NCBI RefSeq assembly: GCF_001889045.1
Contig: NZ_CP018155.1
Span: 2,358,001-2,422,000 of the forward strand
Reading direction: 5' to 3'
DNA from: Tenacibaculum todarodis
GTDB taxonomy: Bacteria; Bacteroidota; Bacteroidia; Flavobacteriales; Flavobacteriaceae
DNA: 64,000 nt
In this document: positions 25,335 through 32,601 of the stretch, in pieces
How positions within the stretch are numbered: the first letter of the stretch is position 1
Layout of the letters: every line of letters begins with the position of its first letter
Notes under the pieces: generated by a model
Seen by the model: only the letters and a program-made list of their open reading frames with translations
What the model was told of the DNA's origin: nothing
Databases searched by the model: none
Program-made: the position numbers and the translations under genes

Positions 25335-25372
25335 ATCAAAAAGATGAATTTTTTAAAATTTATCTTTTTGAT
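25335..25372. repeat. Near-perfect 18-bp inverted repeat upstream of the peptide gene
   Basis: 25335-25352 pairs with 25355-25372 with one G-T wobble and a 2-base loop. It lies 37 bases upstream of the peptide start codon on the minus strand. No U-run follows on that strand, so an operator or mRNA-leader hairpin is as likely as a terminator of the upstream gene. The rest of the 275-base gap (25299-25573) is AT-rich, with a degenerate copy of the structured repeat at its right end. Confidence 0.5.
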
Positions 25373-25510
25373 CATGATTTAAGATCTTAAAAAAAACTAA
25401 TAAAAGAAAGTGCGCAATTTTTAATTTTCTTTTTTTAGGGTTTGCTAGCAATATTTTTTAAAGAAATAGCTAAATTCTATAAAAAACACTCAAACCTAAA
25501 AAAAAAAAAA

Positions 25511-25573
25511 CGATTAACACAAGGTTTTCATAAAAAAGATATAACGTAAAGCAGGAATTAGCTTCTAAAAAAA
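25511..25573 (+). repeat. Intergenic repeat element, copy B (degenerate)
   Basis: The segment 25533-25573 (AAAAAGATATAACG..AAAGCAGGAA..TAGCTTCTAAAAAAA, key blocks only) matches the inverted copy near 26681-26722 at 39 of 41 positions. The left half (CGATTAACACAAGG) keeps only the GATT start of the other copies. It abuts the stop codon of the kinase-like gene. Confidence 0.65.
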
Positions 25574-26632
25574 CTATTTAGTACTAATGTTTAAATAATT
25601 ACGTTTTACAAACTCTAGGATAGTTTCTAAAATTTCTCCCATATTTTGGTTTTTTTTAAAAGCAATATCTCCAACATAATTAATTAAATCTTGCTTTAAT
25701 TGTGTTACATTTTCTGGAAAAGAAATAGTATCATTTTTCATGCATTTTATTAAATGAGCCGTTCTTTTAGGTGCAGTAATCATACGTTTTGCCATAAAGG
25801 AACGTTCTTCTATTTTATATTGTAAAATAGAACTGTTTTGTAGTTTTTTACCAACCATTTCTACCATTTTAAAGTTTTCTTTCATAAACTGTAAATTGTA
25901 AACTTTTAGGTTTCCTTCAAAAGATTGTTGGTCAAAATCTATGGCTCTTATTTTATATACAATATGGTCAAAATCGTGCGTTGGTGTAATTACATAGTTG
26001 TAAGAACGCATATCTCCTAACAAACGAACAAAACACCTTTCTTTAAATTTTACAAATTCTTTTGCTATCTGAGCTTTTTCAGATTCTGTACATTTTGGTA
26101 AAAAATCTTTAATAAAATCGTCTCCAGGAATACCAGCAATATGTTCTTCAATTAACGTGTCTTTGTAAACTAAAAAGTTCATGTTTTGTGGCGATAAAAT
26201 ATGTTCTAACTCTAAACCATAAACTCTAGAAGCATCTGTTTTTTTTACATAAAAATAGGTGTAATTATCATTTAAAATATTTCTAACCTTTACTCTAAAA
26301 GGTTTAGAATTACCAAACGTACAATAATCTATAGCATCAATATTTAAGAAAGGAATTGTATCATCATTACCATCTGAATGTAAAAGTGTGTAGATTTTTT
26401 TTAAACTATTATCAATTTCTGCTCTATCAAATTCGCTATAATAAGTTCTTACCCAAAGTGTATCTTCATCATTTTTATCATAAACAACTATAGATCCTTG
26501 AAAACGCAGTAAATCATCATAAAAAATAGGAATTTTTATAGTTCTATTGTGTTTTTTTAAATATTCATTCAGCATTTCACTAATAGGAAAAGCTGGTTTT
26601 TTTTTAGACATTAATTTTTCTTCGGAAGCCAT
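25574..26632 (-). CDS. Unrecognised protein with protein-kinase-like (APH/HipA-type) motifs
   Basis: I do not recognise a named family for this 352-residue cytoplasmic protein. The order of motifs suggests a kinase-like fold: a beta strand with lysines (YFYVKKTDA, Lys130/Lys131) followed by Glu in GLELEH (141/143). A hinge-like EEHIAGIPGDDF comes next (about 162-173), then a catalytic-loop-like LLGDMRSYN (Asp207, Asn212), and a metal-binding AIDFDQ (Asp232, Asp234). That is the D....N...IDFD spacing of aminoglycoside-phosphotransferase and HipA-like enzymes. The substrate is unknown. A -7 box lies 16 bases before the ATG. The gene is flanked by inverted copies of an intergenic repeat and stands alone between the peptide cassette and dprA. 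Confidence 0.7.
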   Translation of the reverse strand: MASEEKLMSKKKPAFPISEMLNEYLKKHNRTIKIPIFYDDLLRFQGSIVVYDKNDEDTLWVRTYYSEFDRAEIDNSLKKIYTLLHSDGNDDTIPFLNIDAIDYCTFGNSKPFRVKVRNILNDNYTYFYVKKTDASRVYGLELEHILSPQNMNFLVYKDTLIEEHIAGIPGDDFIKDFLPKCTESEKAQIAKEFVKFKERCFVRLLGDMRSYNYVITPTHDFDHIVYKIRAIDFDQQSFEGNLKVYNLQFMKENFKMVEMVGKKLQNSSILQYKIEERSFMAKRMITAPKRTAHLIKCMKNDTISFPENVTQLKQDLINYVGDIAFKKNQNMGEILETILEFVKRNYLNISTK

Positions 26633-26648
26633 TTAAAAAAGGTTTTTT

Positions 26649-26656
26649 CAAAAATA
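26649..26656 (-). promoter_or_regulatory. Bacteroidota -7 promoter box for the kinase-like gene
   Basis: CAAAAATA on the plus strand reads TATTTTTG on the minus strand, an exact TAnnTTTG, 16 bases before the ATG at 26632. No -33 TTG is seen at good spacing. Confidence 0.4.
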
Positions 26657-26680
26657 AGACAAAAGAAGTTGTGTTTTAAT

Positions 26681-26760
26681 TTTTTTAGAAGCTATTTCCT
26701 GCTTTCCGTTATATCTTTTTGTGAAAAACAAAAAGGATGCCACTCCAATCAGGGCTAACA
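26681..26760 (-). repeat. Intergenic structured repeat element, copy A
   Basis: Read on the minus strand it contains GCCCTGATTGGAGTGGC, a T-rich/A-rich stem (CCTTTTTGT with ACAAAAAG, closed by a short TTTTC loop), then CGGAAAGCAGGAAATAGC and an A-run. It lies between dprA and the kinase-like gene. The same block order is found in copy C at 49991-50095, and the right half is repeated inverted at 25533-25573. I recall similar sequences as frequent intergenic elements in Flavobacteriaceae, which is from memory only. Confidence 0.65.
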
Positions 26761-26778
26761 TTTTTGTGGTTTTTAGGC

Positions 26779-27876
26779 TTACACTTCAAACATTTTTCCT
26801 GGTAAAGGTTTTACAATTCCTTTTAATTCCATTTGAACCAAAATAGAAGCTAATTTGTACGTTGGTAAATGGCAGTTTAAAGCGATAACATCTAATAATT
26901 GTTTGCCGTTTTCTTGTAAATAATCGTATATTTTTTGTTCGGTTTCATCCAGTTCAATAAACAACGTTTCTTGTTTTGGAGCAGCAGTTTTAGTGCTAAT
27001 ATCCCAATTTAGCATTTTTACAATATCTTCTGCAGAAGTTAATAAATGCGCTTGGTTGTTTTTGATGAGGTTGTTACAACCTTTGCTATAAACATCCGTA
27101 GTTCTTCCAGGAACAGAAAACACATCTCTATTGTAAGAATTGGCAATGTCTGCGGTAACCAAAGAACCACCTTTATTGGCAGATTCTATAATAATGGTGG
27201 CTTTAGAAATGCCTGCAACTATTCTATTTCTTTTTAAAAAATTTTCTCTCAGTGGGTTTTCATTATGCCAAAACTCGGTTAAAAAACCGCCTTTTTCATT
27301 TATTTGATGAATATATTTTTTATGCGTTTTCGGATAAACCTGATCAAATCCATGTGCTAAAACCGCAATAGTTTGCAAGTTGTTTTTTATAGCTGCCTTA
27401 TGTGCGCAAATATCTATTCCGTAAGCAAAACCACTTACAATTATTGGATTATATTCCGCTAAGTCTGCCACTAAATTATTGCAGAAATCACGTCCGTAAG
27501 AACTAATATTACGGGTACCAACAATAGAAATTACTTTATCGGAAAGTGCAACATTTCCATCATTAAATAATAAAATAGGAGCATCAATACATTGCGATAA
27601 ATTACTTGGATACTTATCTTCTAAAAAGTAAGAATACTGAGTGTTATTTTTTTCAATATAAGCTAGTTCTTCTTCAGCAAGTATTTGATTTTTTTTATCA
27701 AAAAGATTAGTCGTAATTAAACTTCCAATTCCGTTTATTTTTTGAAGTGTTGCAGGTCTTTCTTTAAAAATTTGTTCAACATCACCAACAGTGGCAATGA
27801 GTTTTTTTGCCAGAATATCTCCAACATTATTTGTGGCCTGTAGTCTTAATACAGCCAGCAATTTTTCTTTTTTCAT
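26779..27876 (-). CDS. dprA: DNA-processing protein DprA
   Basis: DprA protects incoming single-stranded DNA and loads RecA during natural transformation. The 365-residue protein has an N-terminal helix-hairpin-helix/SAM-like part (about 1-80). The Rossmann-like core contains SIVGTRNISSYGRDFC (about 116-131), IVSGFAYGIDICAHKAA (about 151-167), the GHGFDQVYP-like AHGFDQVYPKTH and GGSLVTADIAN. A winged-helix C-terminal domain (about 300-365) completes it. No competence genes are adjacent, which is normal for the family. Confidence 0.97.
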   Translation of the reverse strand: MKKEKLLAVLRLQATNNVGDILAKKLIATVGDVEQIFKERPATLQKINGIGSLITTNLFDKKNQILAEEELAYIEKNNTQYSYFLEDKYPSNLSQCIDAPILLFNDGNVALSDKVISIVGTRNISSYGRDFCNNLVADLAEYNPIIVSGFAYGIDICAHKAAIKNNLQTIAVLAHGFDQVYPKTHKKYIHQINEKGGFLTEFWHNENPLRENFLKRNRIVAGISKATIIIESANKGGSLVTADIANSYNRDVFSVPGRTTDVYSKGCNNLIKNNQAHLLTSAEDIVKMLNWDISTKTAAPKQETLFIELDETEQKIYDYLQENGKQLLDVIALNCHLPTYKLASILVQMELKGIVKPLPGKMFEV

Positions 27877-28020
27877 TTCTCTTAATTTTACGAACTAGGT
27901 TAATTTTAAAAACAATGTTTCTAAAAAATAGCCGTATACATAGCTTTTTTTAATGCCCATTATGGGTTAAAAAATTGAGTATCAATATACAAAAAAATGT
28001 TGATAATTTTTGGACAACAA

Positions 28021-28053
28021 TTGTAAAACTAAACACCATTTCTAATATATTTG
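28021..28053 (+). promoter_or_regulatory. Promoter of the HU-CCDC81/SPOR gene, possibly giving a leaderless mRNA
   Basis: TTG (28021-28023) and TATATTTG (28046-28053) are separated by 22 bases, a good Bacteroidota -33/-7 pair. Only 4 bases separate the -7 box from the ATG at 28058, so the expected transcription start falls on or next to the start codon. The rest of the divergent gap with dprA (27877-28020) holds a small CCCAT/ATGGG palindrome and nothing else obvious. Confidence 0.6.
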
Positions 28054-28057
28054 TAAT

Positions 28058-28978
28058 ATGCCATTAGCAAATTACATCAACGATTTATTATACAGATACG
28101 ATTGTGTTATTGTACCAAATTTTGGAGGTTTTGTAACCAATAGAATTGGCGCAAAAGTTAACAATTACACGCACACATTTTATCCACCTGCAAAGCAAAT
28201 TTCATTCAATGCACACTTAAAGCATAATGATGGTTTGTTGGTGAATTATATTGCAAAAGCAGAAAATATATCGTTTGACGCGGCTTTAAAGACCGTAACT
28301 GACACTGTAAATAATTGGCAAACAACTTTAAAAACATCTTCAATAGAAGTTTCTTCAGTTGGAAAATTATCTTTAAACGAAGAAAAACAAGTTGTTTTTG
28401 AACCAAATACAACCGTTAATTATTTAACAGAATCGTTTGGATTAGCTTCTTTTGAATCTTCTGCAATTACAAGATTTAAAGAAGAAGTAAAACCATTAAT
28501 TCCGGTTGTAGAAACAACTTCTAAAGACAACAAAAAAGTAATTCCTTTATTTGTAAAATATGCTGCAACAGCTGCTATTTTATTAACATTAGGTTTTGCT
28601 GGTTGGTCTGGTTATGAGCAAAATAAGCAACAAAAACATTTTGCAAAACAACAACAAGAAGTTGCTAAAAAAATACAACAAGCAACATTTGTAATAGACA
28701 ATCCTTTACCAACAATTAACTTAAATGTTAGTAAAGCTACGCCTAAAAACTTTCATATAATTGCAGGTGCATTTGAGTTTCCGGAAAATGCTGCTAAAAA
28801 AGCAAATCAATTGAAAGAAAAAGGATTTAATGCTAAAGTTATCGGGAAAAATAAATGGGGTTTAACACAAGTTACTTTTAATAGTTTTTCTGATAAAAAT
28901 GATGCTATAAACAGCCTTTATAAGATTCAAAAAACGATATCTAAAGACGCTTGGTTGTTAATTAAAAAGTTAGACTAA
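28058..28978 (+). CDS. HU-CCDC81 and SPOR domain membrane protein
   Basis: The N-terminal part (about residues 1-125) matches the bacterial HU-CCDC81 type: MPLANYINDLLYRYDCVIVP, NFGGFVTN, then HNDGLLVNYIA. One membrane segment follows (about 167-186). A Gln/Lys-rich linker precedes a C-terminal SPOR domain (about 231-306, FHIIAGAFEFPENAAKKANQ...) that should bind denuded septal peptidoglycan. The combination suggests a link between a cytoplasmic HU-like module and the cell-division septum. It is read divergently from dprA. Confidence 0.93.
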   Translation: MPLANYINDLLYRYDCVIVPNFGGFVTNRIGAKVNNYTHTFYPPAKQISFNAHLKHNDGLLVNYIAKAENISFDAALKTVTDTVNNWQTTLKTSSIEVSSVGKLSLNEEKQVVFEPNTTVNYLTESFGLASFESSAITRFKEEVKPLIPVVETTSKDNKKVIPLFVKYAATAAILLTLGFAGWSGYEQNKQQKHFAKQQQEVAKKIQQATFVIDNPLPTINLNVSKATPKNFHIIAGAFEFPENAAKKANQLKEKGFNAKVIGKNKWGLTQVTFNSFSDKNDAINSLYKIQKTISKDAWLLIKKLD

Positions 28979-29018
28979 TTCCAGTCCTTTTCTAAGCTTA
29001 TTTTTTTGTTGAATAACC

Positions 29019-29026
29019 TATCTTTG
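29019..29026 (+). promoter_or_regulatory. Bacteroidota -7 promoter box for the thioesterase gene
   Basis: TATCTTTG matches TAnnTTTG, 17 bases before the ATG at 29044. Confidence 0.45.
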
Positions 29027-29043
29027 CGCAAAATATTTTTTTG

Positions 29044-29553
29044 ATGAGCGCAAAAACACCAAGTCAATCTTTAACAACACTTACCGATTTAGTTTTACCA
29101 GGAGAAACAAATTATTTAGAAAACCTTTTTGGTGGAGAAGTACTTGCAAGAATGGACAGAGCTTGTAGTATTGCAGCCCGTCGTCATTCTAGAAGAATTG
29201 TTGTTACTGCATCTGTAAATCATGTTGCGTTTAATAAAGCCGTTCCTGTTGGAAGTGTAGTAACTATTGAAGCTAAAGTATCGCGAGCGTTTAAATCTTC
29301 AATGGAAATTTATGCAGATGTTTGGATAGAAGATCGCCAATCTGGAGAAAGAACTAAGGTAAACGAAGGAATTTACACATTTGTAGCTGTTGATGAAACA
29401 GGTAAACCAGTTCCAATTCCACAAATTACACCAGAAACGGATTTAGAAAAAGAAAGATATGAAGGCGCTTTACGAAGAAAACAACTAAGTTTAATTCTTG
29501 CCGGAAAATTAAACCCAAAGGAAGCTACAGAGCTAAAAGCCTTATTTATATAG
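29044..29553 (+). CDS. Acyl-CoA thioesterase (hotdog fold)
   Basis: This is a hotdog-fold thioesterase of the acyl-CoA hydrolase (YciA/BACH-like) type that hydrolyses acyl-CoA in the cytoplasm. The 169-residue protein has LPGETNYLENLFGGEVLARMD (NxxGG..L..MD, about 20-39), with the catalytic Asp/Asn region, then the VNHVAFNKAVPVGSVVTIEA strand motif (about 60-79) and the G.R.KVNEGIYTFVAVDE strand. An in-frame TTG at 29041 precedes the ATG; the ATG is the likelier start. The stop overlaps the convergent permease gene by 8 bases. Confidence 0.9.
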   Translation: MSAKTPSQSLTTLTDLVLPGETNYLENLFGGEVLARMDRACSIAARRHSRRIVVTASVNHVAFNKAVPVGSVVTIEAKVSRAFKSSMEIYADVWIEDRQSGERTKVNEGIYTFVAVDETGKPVPIPQITPETDLEKERYEGALRRKQLSLILAGKLNPKEATELKALFI

Positions 29554-30595
29554 TAATTTTTTTACTAAACTGATCTATATTTCCGCTTTCAGAAAGCATA
29601 ATTGCAACGGATTTTGTTTTATCAAACTGTGCAAAAATTATCATCATAATTACTGTAATTGGCACGGATAAAATCATGCCTGTAATTCCCCAAATTTGCC
29701 CCCAAATTGCCAAGGCTAAAATGGTTACCAACGGACTTAAATTTAAAGATTTACCAAATAATTTAGGTTCAATTACATTTCCAACAATTACTTGTATGGC
29801 TCCAACAGCAATTAATACAATTAAAAACGGTGTAAACTCTCCAAACTGAATTAAGCTAAAAACCGCCGGAAAAACCGTACCAACCAAAGAACCAATTGTT
29901 GGTATATAGTTTAAAAGAAAGATTAAGAACGCCCAAAACGGTGCAGAATCAATTCCAACCATAATCAATATTATATAGCTTAAAACACCTGTTAAAACGC
30001 TTACATAGGTTTTTAAACGCAAGTAATTTGAAATTGAAAATTCAATTTTACCTAGCATTTCTTGTAGTTGATTATAGTTTTCTTTTGAAGTAAACATTTT
30101 TGTTAGTTTTACCTTCAAGCTACTTTCTTCTAAAAAGATAAATAGCGCATAAATAACAATCATAAAAGTATCGCCAAGTAAACTGCTAATACCATTTGCA
30201 ACATCGCCTAAAACAGAACCGTAATCAAAATCTCCAACAACAGATTTTATAGATTTAAAAATATCTATTTGAAAATAACTACCTAAATCGGTAATAATTC
30301 TTTCTACGTTGGGTTCGTATTTGCTGTAAGAAGTTGTTAAATTAGAAATACTATTGGTAATAATTTCTGAAATAAAACCAAAAAATAAAATGATTATAGA
30401 AAACACTAAAATGTTACTTAACCATTTAGGTATAAACTTTTTAGCAAACGGTAATTTGTAGATTGTTTTTCTAATTTCTCGTGTAAAAAACCAAAAAATA
30501 AGCGCAAACACAAACGGAATTAAAATTCCTTTTCCCATTACTAAAGTTGTAATTATAGCAACCGTAACAATTATAAAGTTTGCAGCGTTTTTCAT
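29546..30595 (-). CDS. AI-2E family (PerM-like) transporter
   Basis: This 349-residue membrane protein has about eight helices and the arrangement of the AI-2E/PerM family. Two or three N-terminal helices (about 5-34 and 62-86) are followed by a soluble region, then the C-terminal block. That block contains FWAFLIFLLNYIPTIGSLVGT (about 221-241) and GKSLNLSPLVTILALAIWGQ (about 285-304), both family signatures. Members export small solutes or act as Na+/H+ antiporters; the substrate is not evident. It is the last gene of a five-gene minus-strand run (18-base gap to the EnvC-like gene). Confidence 0.92.
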   Translation of the reverse strand: MKNAANFIIVTVAIITTLVMGKGILIPFVFALIFWFFTREIRKTIYKLPFAKKFIPKWLSNILVFSIIILFFGFISEIITNSISNLTTSYSKYEPNVERIITDLGSYFQIDIFKSIKSVVGDFDYGSVLGDVANGISSLLGDTFMIVIYALFIFLEESSLKVKLTKMFTSKENYNQLQEMLGKIEFSISNYLRLKTYVSVLTGVLSYIILIMVGIDSAPFWAFLIFLLNYIPTIGSLVGTVFPAVFSLIQFGEFTPFLIVLIAVGAIQVIVGNVIEPKLFGKSLNLSPLVTILALAIWGQIWGITGMILSVPITVIMMIIFAQFDKTKSVAIMLSESGNIDQFSKKITI

Positions 30596-30613
30596 GTTTT
30601 AAAGATAAATAAG

Positions 30614-31831
30614 TTAGCGTTTTAACAACCAACTAATTGGATTTAATTTTTTTGTATTCTGATACAACACAAAAACTAATGTAGTTTTACCAGTAACTTT
30701 ATCTGTAAAAATTTCTCCAAGATTTTGACCAGTAGTAATTTTACTACCTTTTTTAACATACACTTTTGCAAGATTATTATAAGCAGTTATATAATTACCA
30801 TGCTTTACTAAAACAGATCTTTTTCCTTCGGAAGCAAGCTGAATAGCCATTACGGTACCGTTAAAAACACTTTTTGCTTTGGCACTTTTTTCTGTAGTAA
30901 GATGTATTCCTGTGCTATTAATGGTAATTCCGCCAATTGTTGGGTGTTTTTGAATACCAAATTTTCTTGTAACCAAGCCTTTTTCTACAGGCCAAGGAAG
31001 TTTTGTTTTGTTTTGTTCAAACTTTGCAGCTAATGCTTTTGCTTCTGGAGTTAAAATAAATCCGGCAGATTTCTTTGTGCCTTTTTTTCTATTTCTGTTA
31101 GATCTAGCAATGGCATCTCTAATAATTTTATCAATTTTACCAGCAACGCGTTTTTCTTCTTTAATTTTTTTCTGAAGTTCTCTTTTATACTTTTTTTCCT
31201 TCTTTTTTATTTTAGAAACTAACTGTTCTTGGTTCTTTTTATCAATTTCAACCTTTTGTTTTTGCTCCTTTTCAACCAAAATCAACGTGTCTTTTATTTG
31301 TTTTTGATACAATAAAGAATCGTTTAATTTTTGAACTATTTCTGTTTGAACAACTATTTCTTCACCTTGTTTTTTTCGGTAAGAAGTATATTGATTCATA
31401 TACTGCAAACGTTTGTAAGCTTGGTAAAAGTTTTGAGAAGACAACAAAAACATAGTTTTGCTTTGTTGCGATTTACTTTTGTATGATTTAAAAACCATAT
31501 CGGCATAATCTGCCTTTAAATCTGTAAGTTTCTGGTTAAGTTTTGCTAGCTCTTTTTGATTGGTAGAAATCTCTTTAGAAAGTACTTTAGCTTCTAAGTT
31601 TATGGTGTTAATCAGTTTTTTTCTAACAGAAATTTTCTGATTAATATCTTTTAAATCTTCTAAAGCGCTTCTTTCTTTCTTTTTGGTTTCAAAAATTAAT
31701 TTATTAACCTGTTTTATTTCCTTGTTTATCTTTTTTCGTTGTGCTTCTAACTGCTTTCTAGTTTGACTGAAAGAAGAGAATCCAACACTTAAAAGAAGGA
31801 ATAAAAATGCTATGTTTCTTTTTGAATTCAC
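30614..31831 (-). CDS. EnvC-like murein hydrolase activator (coiled coil plus degenerate LytM)
   Basis: The protein has a signal peptide (ending SSFSQ, about 1-23), a long Lys/Gln-rich coiled coil (about 24-250) and a C-terminal M23/LytM domain (about 290-405). The zinc-binding residues of active M23 peptidases are missing. The HxxxD position reads GIHLTTEKS, and the later HxH motif is replaced by VFVLYQN. This is the pattern of EnvC/NlpD, which activate amidases instead of cutting peptidoglycan, so I infer an activator role at division. It overlaps the DUF4292 gene by one base (31831). Confidence 0.9.
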   Translation of the reverse strand: MNSKRNIAFLFLLLSVGFSSFSQTRKQLEAQRKKINKEIKQVNKLIFETKKKERSALEDLKDINQKISVRKKLINTINLEAKVLSKEISTNQKELAKLNQKLTDLKADYADMVFKSYKSKSQQSKTMFLLSSQNFYQAYKRLQYMNQYTSYRKKQGEEIVVQTEIVQKLNDSLLYQKQIKDTLILVEKEQKQKVEIDKKNQEQLVSKIKKKEKKYKRELQKKIKEEKRVAGKIDKIIRDAIARSNRNRKKGTKKSAGFILTPEAKALAAKFEQNKTKLPWPVEKGLVTRKFGIQKHPTIGGITINSTGIHLTTEKSAKAKSVFNGTVMAIQLASEGKRSVLVKHGNYITAYNNLAKVYVKKGSKITTGQNLGEIFTDKVTGKTTLVFVLYQNTKKLNPISWLLKR

Positions 31832-32601
31832 TAAAAATTTAACTTTTTATAACCTGAAGGAATTGTAAAAGGAATACTTAATTTGGTGTCAAAAACTACT
31901 GATTTCACATCAATATCAATATTGGTAAACTTATTGTTTTCAGTAACATTTATAAGAATATTTTCAGGAAAAACCTCTGCTTCTTTTTGCAAGTAGCTAG
32001 GATACGTAATATCTAATTTCTGACCTTTTAAATCGTTTACCAAAACATGTTTATCTAATTTAAAATGAGTTGGATTTACATGAATAAATCGATCAAACAG
32101 CGCTAATTGTTCTTCTGGCGATAAAATATATGCGTTGTCAACTATTTCTACCGTGTGTTCTTTTCCTTTATTTTCAATTTTTGCTTGCCCTAAAAAGATA
32201 TTTTGTAGTTCTTCAAAAGTAATATCTGTTCCTAAAAAATCTTTAATTAAAGAGTAATCGCCTTCAAAATAATTTTTAGCATAAGGTGAATAATAGCTCA
32301 CTTTAGTTGGTGTAATCTTCGCTTTAAAAATTGAAATAATTTTAGAACCTTTTAACCAAATTACTTCATCTTTAATAATTTTCATCCTAACAGAAAAACT
32401 TTCATTTTGCTTGTTATTCTTGAATTTTACACGCAATTTAGCATCAATAGTTTTCTTACTAAAACTATTTGAGAGATGTTTTTTTGCAACTTTTTTTGCA
32501 GACATTTTTTTAGCTATTGCGTTAGTATTTACAGTGTTTTTACTAGATTTACATGCTGTAATTAGTAGTGTAAAAACAAATAGATATTTTATAATTTTCA
32601 T
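31831..32601 (-). CDS. DUF4292-type outer-membrane lipoprotein
   Basis: This 256-residue lipoprotein has the signal MKIIKYLFVFTLLITACKSS, with Cys17 as the lipidated residue. The mature part is beta-rich and matches DUF4292: RVKFKNNKQNESFSVRMKI, then DEVIWLKGSKIISIFKAKITP and YFEGDYSLIKDFLGTDITFE. It may have a LolA/LolB-like half-barrel fold that carries lipids or lipoproteins; this is inference from strand pattern only. It is coupled to both neighbours: a 4-base overlap with the TPR gene (32598-32601) and a 1-base overlap with the EnvC-like gene. Confidence 0.88.
   Translation of the reverse strand: MKIIKYLFVFTLLITACKSSKNTVNTNAIAKKMSAKKVAKKHLSNSFSKKTIDAKLRVKFKNNKQNESFSVRMKIIKDEVIWLKGSKIISIFKAKITPTKVSYYSPYAKNYFEGDYSLIKDFLGTDITFEELQNIFLGQAKIENKGKEHTVEIVDNAYILSPEEQLALFDRFIHVNPTHFKLDKHVLVNDLKGQKLDITYPSYLQKEAEVFPENILINVTENNKFTNIDIDVKSVVFDTKLSIPFTIPSGYKKLNF

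Noticed and set aside
27952..27972. CCCAT/ATGGG palindrome as a terminator
   Set aside because: It lies between divergent genes, so no transcript ends there. It may be an operator but the stem is only 5 bp.
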